A stretch of 64,000 nucleotides of DNA from Nocardia vinacea (GTDB taxonomy: Bacteria; Actinomycetota; Actinomycetes; Mycobacteriales; Mycobacteriaceae): contig NZ_CP109149.1 of NCBI RefSeq assembly GCF_035920345.1, forward strand, positions 6,882,001-6,946,000. The letters are read 5' to 3'. Made by a program: the position numbers and the translations under genes. The notes beneath the pieces were generated by a model. It was given only the letters and a program-made list of their open reading frames with translations, searched no databases and was not told the DNA's origin. Of the stretch, positions 1 through 10,258 are shown in pieces. Position 1 is the stretch's first letter; each line of letters begins with the position of its first letter.

Positions 1-1
1 C

Positions 2-604
2 AAATTCAGTGATTACTTCACCACGGTCGTCTCCCTGCTGGTGCTGAGCACGCCGGTGTTCCTGCTCGCCACCTTGCTGAAATACGGTGCGCTGGAAGTA
101 AATACGCTCACCGGATCGCAGATCTTCCTCTATACCGGCGAGACCTCGGCGAACAAGATCAACGGTTTCTTCCCGCAATTGCTCGACCGTCTCCAGCATC
201 TGGTGCTGCCGACGGCCGGTCTGGCTCTCGGTGCAATGGCCGGTTACAGCCGCTACCAGCGCAATGCCATGCTCGACGTGCTGCAGAGCGATTTCATCCG
301 CACCGCCCGCGCCAAGGGCCTGACCCGCACCAAGGCGCTCTACAAACACGGCCTGCGGACCGCGCTTATCCCGATGGCGACGCTGTTCGCCTACAGCCTC
401 GGCGGATTGATCACCGGCGCGACCTTCACCGAGAAGATCTTCGGCTGGCACGGCGTCGGGGAATGGCTGGTCAATTCGATCAATGCGCAAGACCTCTACG
501 TTGTCGTCACGGTGACGGCATTCGCCGGTCTTGTCGTGCTGGTGTCGGGTCTGCTCTCCGATGTCGTGTACGCGATTCTCGACCCCAGGGTGCGTGTGTC
601 GTGA
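2..604 (+). CDS. ABC importer permease, DppB-like (5' truncated)
   Basis: Membrane permease subunit of a family-5 (dipeptide/oligopeptide/nickel) ABC importer. The frame is open from base 2, so the true start lies upstream of the window and only the last 200 residues are visible; the internal GTG at 41 is not taken as the start. About four membrane segments are visible. An EAA-type cytoplasmic loop with RTARAKGL, which docks on the ATPase, and the family's usual ending LDPRVR support the call. It is the first visible gene of a seven-gene co-directional run, and its stop overlaps the GTG of the 77-bp spacer that follows. Substrate cannot be told from a permease. Confidence 0.9.
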   Translation, partial: KFSDYFTTVVSLLVLSTPVFLLATLLKYGALEVNTLTGSQIFLYTGETSANKINGFFPQLLDRLQHLVLPTAGLALGAMAGYSRYQRNAMLDVLQSDFIRTARAKGLTRTKALYKHGLRTALIPMATLFAYSLGGLITGATFTEKIFGWHGVGEWLVNSINAQDLYVVVTVTAFAGLVVLVSGLLSDVVYAILDPRVRVS

Positions 605-677
605 GTGAGCGCAGCGAACGAACCATCAACACAGCACGGTCCGGCGTGACGGAGCCGAGCGCTAGCGAGGCGCAGTC
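601..677 (+). repeat. 77-bp MIRU-like spacer with coupling micro-ORF
   Basis: The only spacer of size in an otherwise overlapping operon is exactly 77 bp. It begins in a GTGA overlap with the stop of the upstream permease and ends in an ATGA overlap with the next start. A 26-codon frame runs through it from GTG 601 to TGA 679-681 without interruption. Mycobacterial interspersed repetitive units (MIRUs) are known for this size class and for overlapping the flanking stop and start codons. I see no second copy in the window. The relation to MIRUs rests on architecture, not on an alignment. Confidence 0.5.
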
Positions 678-1619
678 ATGACCGAAGCCGAAATCATTGT
701 CCAGGGCGCGCCGGAAGTCGCGGCCGCCTCGGGTCGGCGCAGGCTCGTGCTGCGGCGGTTCCTGCGCAACAAGGCCGCCGTCGCAGGCGTGATCGTGCTG
801 CTGCTCCTGGTGTTGGTGGCCTATGTGCTGCCGTACTTCTGGACCTGGGACTATCAGGAACTCGACGGCACGGCGCTGCGCAAACCGCCGTCGGCCAAGC
901 ATCCCTTCGGCACCGACGCCATCGGCCACGACGTACTCGCCCAAACCCTGCGAGGTATGCAGAAATCGCTGATCATCGGCTTCTGCGTCGCCATCATCAG
1001 CACCACTATCGCGGCGCTGACCGGTTCGATCGCCGGCCTTATCGGCGGTTTCACCGATAAGGCCATCATGTGGCTGGTCGACCTGCTGCTCGTGGTCCCG
1101 AGCTTCATCATCGTCGCGCTCTTCGCGCCGAAGACGAAGGGCAGCGGGTCCATCCTGCTGCTGATTCTGCTACTGAGCGTCTTCGGCTGGATGATCAGCG
1201 CGCGCATCGTGCGCGGCCTGACCATGAGTCTGCGCGAACGCGAATTCGTCAAGGCCGCACGGTATATGGGCGCGCCGACCAGGACGGTGATCCTGAGTCA
1301 TATCCTGCCGAATATCGCCTCGATCCTGATCATCGACACCACGCTGTCGGTGGGCGCGTCGATCATGGCCGAAACCGGTTTGAGCTTCCTCGGATTCGGT
1401 GTGCAGTCGCCGGATGTCTCACTCGGCACGCTCATCGCCTCGGGTACCGCATCGGCGCTCACCTTCCCCTGGCTTTTCATGTTCGCCGGTGGACTGCTGA
1501 TCGTCATCGTGCTCTCGGCGAATCTGGTGGGTGACGGATTGCGGGACGCATTCGATCCCAGTGCCAAACGGGCTCGCTCGCGCAAGAAGGCTGGGTCGGA
1601 AAAGAAGGTAGGGGCATGA
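678..1619 (+). CDS. ABC importer permease, DppC-like
   Basis: Second permease subunit of the peptide-type importer, 313 residues, normal for the family. It has one N-terminal membrane helix, then the periplasm-facing motif [13 protein letters not shown] typical of DppC proteins, then about five further helices. A cytoplasmic EAA loop reads [13 protein letters not shown]. The ATG at 678 overlaps the stop of the micro-ORF in the preceding spacer, and the stop overlaps the ATG of the ATPase gene (ATGA at 1616). This points to translational coupling and one complex. The basic tail after the last helix is cytoplasmic. Confidence 0.93.
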   Translation: MTEAEIIVQGAPEVAAASGRRRLVLRRFLRNKAAVAGVIVLLLLVLVAYVLPYFWTWDYQELDGTALRKPPSAKHPFGTDAIGHDVLAQTLRGMQKSLIIGFCVAIISTTIAALTGSIAGLIGGFTDKAIMWLVDLLLVVPSFIIVALFAPKTKGSGSILLLILLLSVFGWMISARIVRGLTMSLREREFVKAARYMGAPTRTVILSHILPNIASILIIDTTLSVGASIMAETGLSFLGFGVQSPDVSLGTLIASGTASALTFPWLFMFAGGLLIVIVLSANLVGDGLRDAFDPSAKRARSRKKAGSEKKVGA

Positions 1620-3490
1620 CGGACCCAGCGGACAAGGTCACCACCGAAAAGAACTCCACCGCACCGCTGTTGGAGGTCTCCGACCTGCGGGTCTCCTTCC
1701 CCAGCGAAGAGGGCCGCATCGACGCGGTGCGCGGGGTCGACTACAACGTCTCCGATGGCGAAGTGCTCGCCATCGTCGGCGAATCCGGATCCGGCAAGTC
1801 GGTCTCCTCACTCGCGGTGATCGGATTGCTGCCGGAGCAGGCGCGGATCAACGGTTCCATCCGGCTGCGCGGCCGCGAACTGCTCGGGCTCGGCGATCGC
1901 CAATTGTCCAAGCTGCGTGGACGTTCCATCAGCATGGTGTTCCAGGACCCGCTCTCGGCGCTGACGCCGGTGTATCGGGTCGGCGATCAGGTCGCCGAAG
2001 CCCTGCTCGCGCATACGGACATGACCGGTCGAGAAGCCTCGGCACGGGCTGTCGAACTGCTGGATCTGGTCGGCATTCCGGAACCGGCATTGCGCGCCAA
2101 GGCATTTCCACACGAGTTCTCCGGCGGTATGCGTCAGCGCGTGGTCATCGCCATGGCCATTGCCAACGACCCCGCGCTGATCATCTGCGATGAGCCGACC
2201 ACCGCACTCGATGTGACGGTGCAGAAGCAGATCCTGAATCTGCTGCGCAAAGCGCGCGATATCACCGGCGCCGGTGTCATCATGATCACCCACGACATGG
2301 GCATCGCCGCCACGCTCGCCGATCGGGTCGCGGTGATGTACGCCGGGAAAATTGTCGAAACCGCACCGGCGGCAGAGCTTTTCGCCGCACCCCGGATGCC
2401 GTATACGGTCGGCCTGCTCGGCTCGATTCCCCGCATGGACGGTCCGGCCCGCAGCCCGCTGATCCCGATCGTCGGCGCACCGCCCGCCATGCACGCGCTG
2501 CCGCCGGGTTGCTCGTTCGCACCCCGCTGCCCCATCGCGATCGATGACTGTCGTGCGGCCGAGCCGCCGTTGGAGAAGACCGGCCCCGGCCATTCGGCCG
2601 CCTGCATCCGCACCGCGGAAGTCACCTCCACCGATCTGTTCGAGGCCTACCGCCAGGAGATTTCGGAGCCATCCGCCGAAGCCGATACCGATGAGCGTGT
2701 GGTGCTGCGGGTTTCGGATCTGGTGAAGACCTACCCGATCACCTCGGGGGTGGTGTTCAAAAGTCGCAAAGGTGAAGTCCGAGCCGTCGACGGCATCAGC
2801 TTCGAGGTGCGCGCGGGGCGCACATTGGCGCTGGTCGGCGAGTCCGGATCCGGAAAATCCACGACACTCACCCAGATTCTCGACCTGGTGAAGCCGCAAG
2901 CGGGCACCATCGAGATCATGGGCAGCGATATCGCGACCCTGACCAAGGCGCGCAGGCGGGAGATCCGCCGGAAGATGCAGATCGTCTTCCAAGATCCGAC
3001 GGCCGCACTGGATCCGCGGCTGCCGATCTTCGACGTGCTCGCCGAACCGATGCGCATCGATGGCCGGCACCGCACCGAAATCGCCAAGCGAGTACCGCAA
3101 CTGCTCGAACAGGTCGGTCTGCGGCCCGAACACGCCGACCGCTATCCCGCCGATTTCTCCGGCGGCCAGAAGCAGCGCATCAGCATCGCCCGTGCACTGG
3201 CCCTGGATCCGGAGATTCTCGTGCTGGACGAGCCGGTGTCGTCACTGGATGTGTCGATCCAGGCGGGTGTGCTGAATCTGCTGCGTAACCTGCAGACCGA
3301 ACACGGTCTGTCCTATCTGTTCGTCTCGCACGATCTTTCGGTGGTCCGCAATCTGGCCCACGATATCGCGGTGATGTATCGCGGGAAGATCGTCGAGGCC
3401 GGGCCGGCCGAACAGATCTTCGACCGTCCCAGCAACGAGTACACCCGGGCATTGATCGATGCGGTCCCGGTGCCGGTCGTCAGCCGATAG
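1616..3490 (+). CDS. Fused double ABC ATPase (DppD-DppF type)
   Basis: Energy-coupling ATPase of the importer: 624 residues holding two complete nucleotide-binding domains in one chain. The first has Walker A GESGSGKS (residues 55-62), signature FSGGMRQR and Walker B LIICDEP. The second has Walker A GESGSGKS at about 405, signature FSGGQKQR and Walker B ILVLDEP. Between them is the oligopeptide-type tail containing [11 protein letters not shown], a Cys-containing motif usual in OppD/DppD-like subunits. Both halves have every catalytic motif, so both should bind and hydrolyse ATP. It overlaps the permease by ATGA and is followed 12 bp later by the first binding protein. Confidence 0.95.
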   Translation: MTDPADKVTTEKNSTAPLLEVSDLRVSFPSEEGRIDAVRGVDYNVSDGEVLAIVGESGSGKSVSSLAVIGLLPEQARINGSIRLRGRELLGLGDRQLSKLRGRSISMVFQDPLSALTPVYRVGDQVAEALLAHTDMTGREASARAVELLDLVGIPEPALRAKAFPHEFSGGMRQRVVIAMAIANDPALIICDEPTTALDVTVQKQILNLLRKARDITGAGVIMITHDMGIAATLADRVAVMYAGKIVETAPAAELFAAPRMPYTVGLLGSIPRMDGPARSPLIPIVGAPPAMHALPPGCSFAPRCPIAIDDCRAAEPPLEKTGPGHSAACIRTAEVTSTDLFEAYRQEISEPSAEADTDERVVLRVSDLVKTYPITSGVVFKSRKGEVRAVDGISFEVRAGRTLALVGESGSGKSTTLTQILDLVKPQAGTIEIMGSDIATLTKARRREIRRKMQIVFQDPTAALDPRLPIFDVLAEPMRIDGRHRTEIAKRVPQLLEQVGLRPEHADRYPADFSGGQKQRISIARALALDPEILVLDEPVSSLDVSIQAGVLNLLRNLQTEHGLSYLFVSHDLSVVRNLAHDIAVMYRGKIVEAGPAEQIFDRPSNEYTRALIDAVPVPVVSR

Positions 3491-3502
3491 AGGGAGAACG
3501 CG

Positions 3503-5191
3503 ATGCGATCGAGAACCCGAACCAAGGGGACGGCACCGGTTGCCGCGCTGGGTCTGATCGTGTTGGGTCTGATCGCGGCGGGCTGTGGTTCGGGCGGCGA
3601 TTCGACGGCGGGGCTGTCGGATACGCTCGGCACCACCAACGACATCAACCCCAAGAGCGTCGACGAAGTCCGCGAGGGTGGGAATCTGCGCCTCGCGACC
3701 ACGTCGTATCCGGCCAACTGGAACACCCTGTCCAACGACGGAAACGACGGCGAGATAGCCGATATCGAACGGCCGCTGATGCCGCGCGCGTTCGATACCG
3801 ATGCCGCGGGCGAATTGTCCGTCAACAAGGACTATTTCACCGATGTCGCGCTGACCAACACCAGCCCGCAGCAGGTCACCTACACGATCAATCCGAAGGC
3901 CGTATGGTCCGACGGCAATCCGATCACCTGGGAAGACATCAAATCCGAGGCCAACGCGCTCAGCGGTAAGGACAAGCGATTCCTGATCGCCATCACCAAC
4001 GGCTTCGAATTCGTGGACAAGGTGGAGCGCGGCGTCGACGACCGCCAGGCCGTCCTGACCTTCAGCCACCCGTACGCCGAATGGCGCGGCCAGTTCGCGG
4101 GCAATTCCTCACTGTTCCCGAAATCCGTTACCGCCGACCCGGATTCGTTCAACAACAGCCTCGCCGATGCGATGGGGCCCAGTGCCGGACCATTCCAGGT
4201 CGTCTCCACCGACCGGTCGCAGGGCCGAATCGTGCTGGGCCACAACCCGAAATGGTGGGGGGCCGAGCCCAAGCTCGACACCATCACCTACAGCGTGCTC
4301 GATCACTCGGCTTGGACGACGGCGCTGCAGAACAACGAGCTCGACCTGGTGCAGCTGACCACGGTCGACGACGTCCAGACGGTGCGCAATACCGGCGGCC
4401 TGGTGGTGCGCCGCGCACCGGGTAATCGCTGGCGCCACATCACCTTCAACGGCGCGCCGGGGTCCATCCTGTCCGATGCCAAGGTGCGCGTCGCCATTTC
4501 GAAGGCCATCGATCGGCAGGCGATCGTCAGCGCGATTCAGAACGGCCTGGTCGAGAATCCGAAGCCGCTGAACAATCACATCTTCCTACAGGGACAGGCG
4601 GGCTACCAGGACAACAGCCTCGGCTTCGACCCGACCGCCGCCGCGCGCGAACTCGACGAGGCGGGGTGGAAACTCAACGGCGATGTGCGGGAGAAGGACG
4701 GGCGCAAGCTCGTCATCCGCGATGTCATGTACAACGATCCGACCTGGGTGCAGGTCGCCCAGATCATCCAACAGAACCTCGCCGGAATCGGCGTAGGGCT
4801 GACCATCGACACCAAGCCCGGCGCGGGGTATTTCACCGATGTCATCCAGCCCGGCGATTTCGACGCCGCCCAGTTCATCTGGATCGGTGATGCATTCGCG
4901 TTCAGCAGTATTCGACAGGCGTACTACTACGACCCGAACGATTTGCAGGGCAATTACGCCCGCGTCGGCTCGCCGGAGCTCAATGCCCTGATCGATCGCA
5001 CCCTCTCGGAACTGGATCCCGCGAAGGCGCTCGAGCTGGCCAATGAGGTGGATCGCAAGGTGTTCGAGGAGGGTCATTCGCTGCCGCTGATGCAGAGCGA
5101 CGGCAGCTTCGGCGTCCGCGCGAATCTCGCCAATATCGGTTCCCCCGGCCTCGCGTCCTACGACTACACCAAGATCGGATTCGTGAAATGA
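3503..5191 (+). CDS. Family-5 extracellular solute-binding lipoprotein, copy 1
   Basis: Substrate-binding lipoprotein (SBP_bac_5 family) of the importer, 562 residues. An N-terminal signal sequence ends in the lipobox LIAAGC with the lipidated Cys at residue 28, so the protein is anchored outside the membrane. The start has a clear GAGGGAGAA ribosome-binding site. The mature N terminus carries the phrase NDINPK, repeated in the next two genes, and the C terminus carries the shared block LNGDVREKDGRKL. Copies 1, 2 and 3 are alignable over their full length. The stop overlaps the start of copy 2 (ATGA). The ligand is probably a peptide, but this is not provable here. Confidence 0.93.
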   Translation: MRSRTRTKGTAPVAALGLIVLGLIAAGCGSGGDSTAGLSDTLGTTNDINPKSVDEVREGGNLRLATTSYPANWNTLSNDGNDGEIADIERPLMPRAFDTDAAGELSVNKDYFTDVALTNTSPQQVTYTINPKAVWSDGNPITWEDIKSEANALSGKDKRFLIAITNGFEFVDKVERGVDDRQAVLTFSHPYAEWRGQFAGNSSLFPKSVTADPDSFNNSLADAMGPSAGPFQVVSTDRSQGRIVLGHNPKWWGAEPKLDTITYSVLDHSAWTTALQNNELDLVQLTTVDDVQTVRNTGGLVVRRAPGNRWRHITFNGAPGSILSDAKVRVAISKAIDRQAIVSAIQNGLVENPKPLNNHIFLQGQAGYQDNSLGFDPTAAARELDEAGWKLNGDVREKDGRKLVIRDVMYNDPTWVQVAQIIQQNLAGIGVGLTIDTKPGAGYFTDVIQPGDFDAAQFIWIGDAFAFSSIRQAYYYDPNDLQGNYARVGSPELNALIDRTLSELDPAKALELANEVDRKVFEEGHSLPLMQSDGSFGVRANLANIGSPGLASYDYTKIGFVK

Positions 5192-6873
5192 CAACAGCAC
5201 GTATCGCCCGGCAGCGCCGGGTGGGAATGCGGATCGCGGCACCCGCCGTCGCCATCGCGCTGATTCTGTCCGGGTGCGGGTCGGGCGATGACGTGACGGC
5301 CGGTTCGAGCTCGATCGGCACGGCCAACGACATCAATCCGAAGGACGCCGGCGAATTGCGCGACGGCGGGAATCTGCGGCTGGCGCTGACGAACTTCCCG
5401 TCGACCTTCAATGCATCGCATGTCGACTCCGACGGTGAGGTCTCCGATCTGGTCGGGTGGGCGCTGCCAGGGTCGGTCAAATCCGATGCGGCGGGCGACA
5501 TCACCACTGACACCAACTATTTCACCGAGATCAAACTCACCAATACGAATCCGCAGACGATCGTCTACACGATCAATCCCAAGGCGGTCTGGACCGACGG
5601 GACGCCCATCACCTGGGAAGATCTGAAATCCCAGGCCGAAGCGCTCAGCGGGCGCAACCCGGCCTTCCAGGTGGCGGCAACCCAGGGCTATGCGCAGATC
5701 GGCACGGTCGAACGCGGCGTCGACGACCGGCAGGCGATCGTCACCATGGCCCAGCACTATGCGGAATGGCAGGGCATCTTCAGCACGGTGTACCCGAAGG
5801 CCTCGACCGCGACCCCGCAGGCCTTCGACGACGTCGACCGCAACGGTCTGCCTGTTTCGGCGGGTCCGTTCATGATCACCTCGATCGATAAGGCACAGCA
5901 GCGAATCGTGTTGAGCCGAAATCCGAAATGGTGGGGTGATACACCGAAGCTGGATACGGTCACCTACAGCGTGCTCGACTACTCCGCCCGGCTGAACGCA
6001 CTGCAGAACAACGAACTGGATTCGGCGACGGTATCGGGCATCGATGAGGTCAAGACGGCCGCCAACGCGCCCGGCATCAAGGTGCGTCGCGCGGCCGCGC
6101 CGCGGTTCTCGCACTTCACCTTCAATGGCGCGCCCGGCTCGATCCTCGCGGATCCGAAACTGCGCGTTGCCATTTCGAAGGGTATCGATCGGCAGGCCAT
6201 CGCAACCTCGGCACAGCAGGGCGTCGTGATCGACCCCAAGCCGCTCGACAACCACATTTTCATGGTTGGTCAGAAGGGCTATCAGAATAATGCCGCATCG
6301 GTGGCCTACAACCCCGAATTGGCCGCCAAAGAGCTCGATGACCTCGGGTGGAAGCTCAACGGTGATGTCCGCGAAAAGGACGGCCGCAAGCTGGAAATCC
6401 GCGATGTGATGTACCAGCAGGAGAGCTGGGTGCAGATGGCCCAGATCGCGCAGCAGAATCTGGCCAAGATCGGCGTCAAGCTGATCATCCAGACCTACCC
6501 GGGCAATGGGCTTTTCACCGATGTGATCGACCCGGGCAACTTCGATGTCGCCCAGTTCACCTGGAGCGGCGGCATCCTTCCGCTGGGTGCGCTGCCACAG
6601 ATCTACGCCTACGACCCGGCGAATACGTTGAGCAATAAGGGCAAGATCGGCTCGCCCGAACTGAATGCGCTGATCGAGCGGACGATCGCCGAGCTCGATC
6701 CCGAAAAGGCCATCGAGCTGGCGAACGAATGCGACAAGATGATCTTCGACGAGGGCTTCTCGCTGCCCATCGTGCAGTCCGCGGGCACCGTGGCGGTGCG
6801 CGAGGGCCTGGCAAACTACGGCGCCTTCGGCCTCGCGTCGGCGGACTACACCAAGGTCGGGTTCGAGAAATGA
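5188..6873 (+). CDS. Family-5 extracellular solute-binding lipoprotein, copy 2
   Basis: Second tandem binding lipoprotein, 561 residues, same family and overall sequence as its neighbours. The signal sequence is longer and ends in a lipobox with Cys at residue 30 (ILSGC). The phrases NDINPKDAGELRDGGNLRL near the N terminus and LNGDVREKDGRKL near residue 390 are shared with copies 1 and 3. It starts in an ATGA overlap with copy 1 and ends in an ATGA overlap with copy 3, so the three are translated as a unit. It looks closer to copy 3 than to copy 1 by shared blocks such as PGNFD and AYDP. Confidence 0.93.
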   Translation: MTTARIARQRRVGMRIAAPAVAIALILSGCGSGDDVTAGSSSIGTANDINPKDAGELRDGGNLRLALTNFPSTFNASHVDSDGEVSDLVGWALPGSVKSDAAGDITTDTNYFTEIKLTNTNPQTIVYTINPKAVWTDGTPITWEDLKSQAEALSGRNPAFQVAATQGYAQIGTVERGVDDRQAIVTMAQHYAEWQGIFSTVYPKASTATPQAFDDVDRNGLPVSAGPFMITSIDKAQQRIVLSRNPKWWGDTPKLDTVTYSVLDYSARLNALQNNELDSATVSGIDEVKTAANAPGIKVRRAAAPRFSHFTFNGAPGSILADPKLRVAISKGIDRQAIATSAQQGVVIDPKPLDNHIFMVGQKGYQNNAASVAYNPELAAKELDDLGWKLNGDVREKDGRKLEIRDVMYQQESWVQMAQIAQQNLAKIGVKLIIQTYPGNGLFTDVIDPGNFDVAQFTWSGGILPLGALPQIYAYDPANTLSNKGKIGSPELNALIERTIAELDPEKAIELANECDKMIFDEGFSLPIVQSAGTVAVREGLANYGAFGLASADYTKVGFEK

Positions 6874-8537
6874 GATTCGCGACCGCCGTAGCAGTTCCGG
6901 TTGTCGCCCTCGGTCTGATCGCGACCGGTTGCTCCGACAACAGCATCACGCCCGGCACGGTCGATATCGGTAGTACCAACGACATCAACCCGAAGGATCG
7001 CAGCGAGCTGCGCGACGGCGGGAATCTGCGCCTGGCCATCACCAACTTCCCGGAGAACTTCAACTATCTGCATATCGACGGCACCACCGAAACCACGGCC
7101 TCGGTGGTCAATCCGACCATGCCGTCCCCTTGGGTGAGCAATGCCGCGGGAGAACTCACCGTCGATCACAATTACTTCACCGACATCAAGCTGACGAATA
7201 CCAGCCCCCAGCAGGTCACCTACACGATCAACCCGAAGGCCGTATGGTCCGATGGCACCCCGATCACCTGGGAGGACCTGCGATCGCAGGCGGCCGCGCT
7301 GAGCACCGCGGACCCCGGCTTCCTCATCTCCTCCCCCAGCGGCTTCGACCGGGTCGAGAAGGTCGAACGAGGCGAGGATGACCGGCAGGCGATCGTCACT
7401 TTCAACAAGCCGTATGCCGAATGGCAGGGTCAATTCAGTCCGCTGTATCCGAAGGCCGTCACCGCTACCCCGGATGCGTTCACCAACGCCGACCACGACA
7501 CCCTCCCGGTCAGCTCGGGTCCGTTCATGCTCACCGGCATCGATCGCGCGCAGAACCGGATCACGTTGGGCCGCAATCCGAAATGGTGGGGCGAAACCCC
7601 GAAGCTGGACACGATCACGCTCAGCGTGCTCGACGATACCGCGGTGCTGCCGGGGATCCAGAACAACGAGATCGACTATGCCTATATGTCCGGCATCGAG
7701 AATGTGACCGGCGCGAGGAACTCTCAGAACGTGGTGGTGCGGCGCACGCCCGAGCCCAGTTGGTCGCATTTGACCTTCAACGGCGGCAAGGGCGCCCTGC
7801 TCGCGGATCCACAACTGCGCATTGCCATTTCGAAGGCAATCGATCGGCAGGCCCTGGTGACCGCCGCCCAGAACGGCGTCGTCGAAAATCCGACGCCGCT
7901 GAACAACCACATCTACATGAAGGGCCAGAAGGGCTACCAGGACAATTCGGCTCCCATCGCCTACGACCCCGGCGAGGCGGCGCGGATGCTCGACGCGCTC
8001 GGGTGGAAGCTCAATGGCGATGTCCGCGAAAAGGACGGCCGAAAGCTGGAACTGCGCGACGTGATGTACCAGCAGGAGGGCTGGGTGCAGACCGCGCAGA
8101 TCGTGCAGCAGAACCTGGCGAAGGTCGGGGTGAAGATGACCATCCAAACCGTACCCGGCCAAGGGTTGTTCAAGGATGTGATCGATCCGGGCAACTTCGA
8201 CATCGCCCAATTCAGCTGGGGCGGTGGCGTTCTACCACTGGGGGTGCTGCCGCAGGTCTACGCGTATGACCCGAACAACCCGAACAGTCAGGGGAGCAAT
8301 AAGGCCCGCATCGGATCCCCGGAATTGAATGGGCTGATCGAGCAGACCATTGCCGAACTCGATCCGGCGAAGGCCATCGAGTTGGCGAACAAATGCGATC
8401 AGATGATCTTCGCTGAGGGCTATTCGGTGCCATTGCAGCAGGCCTCGGGCACCTATGCGGTGCGCGACAACCTCGCCAACTACGGCGCGTTCGGCCTCGC
8501 CTCCCCCGACTACACCAAAGTCGGCTTCCTGAAGTGA
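6870..8537 (+). CDS. Family-5 extracellular solute-binding lipoprotein, copy 3
   Basis: Third tandem binding lipoprotein, 555 residues from the ATG at 6870. The frame stays open upstream to 6729, but the ATG at 6870 overlaps the previous stop (ATGA) and begins a proper signal sequence with a lipobox at Cys 21 (IATGC), so that start is chosen. It shares NDINPK, the N-terminal RDGGNLRLA block and the C-terminal YTKVGF ending with its paralogues. A small unalignable stretch (NNPNSQGSN) sits where copy 2 has a shorter loop. It overlaps the following membrane-protein gene by GTGA. Confidence 0.92.
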   Translation: MRFATAVAVPVVALGLIATGCSDNSITPGTVDIGSTNDINPKDRSELRDGGNLRLAITNFPENFNYLHIDGTTETTASVVNPTMPSPWVSNAAGELTVDHNYFTDIKLTNTSPQQVTYTINPKAVWSDGTPITWEDLRSQAAALSTADPGFLISSPSGFDRVEKVERGEDDRQAIVTFNKPYAEWQGQFSPLYPKAVTATPDAFTNADHDTLPVSSGPFMLTGIDRAQNRITLGRNPKWWGETPKLDTITLSVLDDTAVLPGIQNNEIDYAYMSGIENVTGARNSQNVVVRRTPEPSWSHLTFNGGKGALLADPQLRIAISKAIDRQALVTAAQNGVVENPTPLNNHIYMKGQKGYQDNSAPIAYDPGEAARMLDALGWKLNGDVREKDGRKLELRDVMYQQEGWVQTAQIVQQNLAKVGVKMTIQTVPGQGLFKDVIDPGNFDIAQFSWGGGVLPLGVLPQVYAYDPNNPNSQGSNKARIGSPELNGLIEQTIAELDPAKAIELANKCDQMIFAEGYSVPLQQASGTYAVRDNLANYGAFGLASPDYTKVGFLK

Positions 8538-9295
8538 AATTCGGACCGGGCCACCCCCTGGCCTATCCGGTCTCCGTGACGATCGGCGCCCTGGTTGTCT
8601 GCCTGGCCTGGGCGCCGTTCGGCGACTTGGACCAGGTGGCGGCATTGGCGACGGTTGCTCTTGGCATTCTGGGCTATACGGGGTTTCAGCTCGCCAGGGC
8701 GTTGGGGCTTTTGCCGAATGGATTAGCAGACATCGGCCCACGCCGGGAGGACCGCACGGATACACCTCGCGGTGAGGGCGATATCGGCTCACACTTGGGC
8801 GCAGGCAGCGGCAGCACCGGGAGCAGCGATCGTGCGCGCACCGTGGAGATCAGGCGGGTGCGCCAGCAACATCGGCTCGTCAGCCGAAGTTGGCTCGAGA
8901 TCAACGAGAACTATCGAACTCGCTGGCTGCCAATGTTTTTCGATCCGGCACTGCTCGCCATGGCCGAGACCGAAGCCGAAGTGACCGACAGATCAGTCGA
9001 CACCGCCACCTTGCACTTCTACCCGTCCGGAAAGGCACGGAGCTCCGAACCGCCCGGCCACCTGATCGACAATCCATCCCGTCCCGATCCCGACGCTCCG
9101 ATCCTCGCCACCGACTCCGCTCGGGTCCGCCGCCGTCTCCTGCTCGACGCCCAATCCACCGTCGCCGCACCCTTCGTAGCCCTCATGTGGGTCTACATCG
9201 CCGCGGGTGGCTTCATGGCCTTCCTTGCTGCCACCTCGGTTGCCGCCGCCACCGCCATCTGGCTCGCCGCCATTCGCGGCTCCGACCCCAGCTGA
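8534..9295 (+). CDS. Hypothetical membrane protein at the end of the importer operon
   Basis: 253 residues from GTG 8534, which overlaps the stop of the third binding protein. Two hydrophobic segments lie near the N terminus (about residues 10-60) and another pair near the C terminus (about 210-250). Between them is a hydrophilic middle rich in Gly, Ser and charged residues with no motif I recognise. The tight coupling suggests it is made with the importer. Its function is unknown; I do not recognise the family. Confidence 0.75.
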   Translation: MKFGPGHPLAYPVSVTIGALVVCLAWAPFGDLDQVAALATVALGILGYTGFQLARALGLLPNGLADIGPRREDRTDTPRGEGDIGSHLGAGSGSTGSSDRARTVEIRRVRQQHRLVSRSWLEINENYRTRWLPMFFDPALLAMAETEAEVTDRSVDTATLHFYPSGKARSSEPPGHLIDNPSRPDPDAPILATDSARVRRRLLLDAQSTVAAPFVALMWVYIAAGGFMAFLAATSVAAATAIWLAAIRGSDPS

Positions 9296-9364
9296 CCTCC
9301 CGAATCGCCCACTCTGCCGGGCGTTGTCCAAAAGTACGGATTGTCCGTTCCGCCTCGGCCGGAC

Positions 9365-9375
9365 TGGTCTGACCA
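9365..9375. promoter_or_regulatory. FadR-family operator TGGTCTGACCA
   Basis: The 11-mer is a palindrome fitting TNGT-N3-ACNA, the core recognised by FadR-subfamily GntR regulators. It lies about 37 bases before the ATG of the FadR-type gene, so autoregulation is likely. Seen in the sequence; the binding is inferred. Confidence 0.55.
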
Positions 9376-9411
9376 CTTGACCTCCTGACCTTTTTGACGC
9401 AGAGTGGCGGT

Positions 9412-10149
9412 ATGGCGTTGCAACCTGTGGTCAAGCGGTCGGTATCGGGCGATGTATTCGAGCAGATCGCGGCGGATGTGCTCAGTGGGGAATTGGCGCC
9501 CGGCGCGACGCTGCCCAGCGAGCGGCAGTTGGCGGAGGCTTTGGGAGTTTCACGGCCCGCGGTGCGGGAGGCGCTGCAGCGGTTGGCGGCGGCGGGACTG
9601 GTGGCGGTGCGGCAGGGAGATGCGACCACCGTGCTGGACTACCGGCGCGGAGCCGGGCTGGAGGTGCTGCCGCGACTGCTGGTTCAGGCCGGTGAGCTGG
9701 AACCGAAGGTCGCTCGCAGCATTCTGGAAGCGCGGCTGCACAACGGACCGAAGGTGGCCGAACTCGCGGCGATCCGGCTCGGCAAAACCGAGTCGGCCAC
9801 CGTGCGCGCCACCCTGGATCGTACGGTCGACGCGCTTGCCGCCGAACAGGATCCGATCGCACAGCAGCGGCATGCGATGGAGTTCTGGGATCACGTCGTC
9901 GACGCCGCTGACTCCATTGTGTTCCGGCTGATGTTCAACATGTTGCGCGCCGCCTATGAACCCGCGCTCGCGGCGCTGGCCCCGATCATGTCCGCCGAGG
10001 TGGGCAATGTCGAGGCCTATCGAAACCTGGCCGCCGCCATCGAGGCAGGTGCGCCGGAACAGGCCGCAAGCACCGCTCGGACGCTGCTCGAACCGGCGAC
10101 TACGGCCCTGATCGAAGTATTGGAGGGCACCGAAAGCATCGAACGCTGA
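9412..10149 (+). CDS. FadR-subfamily GntR transcriptional regulator
   Basis: DNA-binding regulator of 245 residues. The N-terminal winged helix-turn-helix contains the GntR signature [22 protein letters not shown]. The C-terminal part is an all-helical FCD-type effector domain. ATG 9412 is preferred to a TTG at 9394 because it starts the domain without extra residues. A TGGT-N3-ACCA palindrome just upstream fits autoregulation. FadR-type proteins usually respond to small organic acids. It may control the importer operon upstream or the hydroxylase-like gene downstream, but neither link is shown. Confidence 0.88.
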   Translation: MALQPVVKRSVSGDVFEQIAADVLSGELAPGATLPSERQLAEALGVSRPAVREALQRLAAAGLVAVRQGDATTVLDYRRGAGLEVLPRLLVQAGELEPKVARSILEARLHNGPKVAELAAIRLGKTESATVRATLDRTVDALAAEQDPIAQQRHAMEFWDHVVDAADSIVFRLMFNMLRAAYEPALAALAPIMSAEVGNVEAYRNLAAAIEAGAPEQAASTARTLLEPATTALIEVLEGTESIER

Positions 10150-10258
10150 CGGCGAATATGCGATCCGGGTCGACAATCACGGATCATCGCGGCGGTTCGG
10201 AATATCGCTCGGTCGCCACCGAATGGACGGCACCGACTGGCTCCACCAAGGAAAGACC

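Noticed and set aside
1808..3133. A 441-codon open frame on the minus strand inside the double ATPase gene
   Set aside because: It is a shadow of the high-GC coding strand: Arg/His/Gly-rich, no motifs, no ribosome-binding site, while the plus frame holds all ABC ATPase motifs.
5164..6255. A 363-codon minus-strand frame inside binding-protein copy 2
   Set aside because: Same shadow effect; similar frames appear opposite copies 1 and 3 because the plus-strand genes are paralogous.
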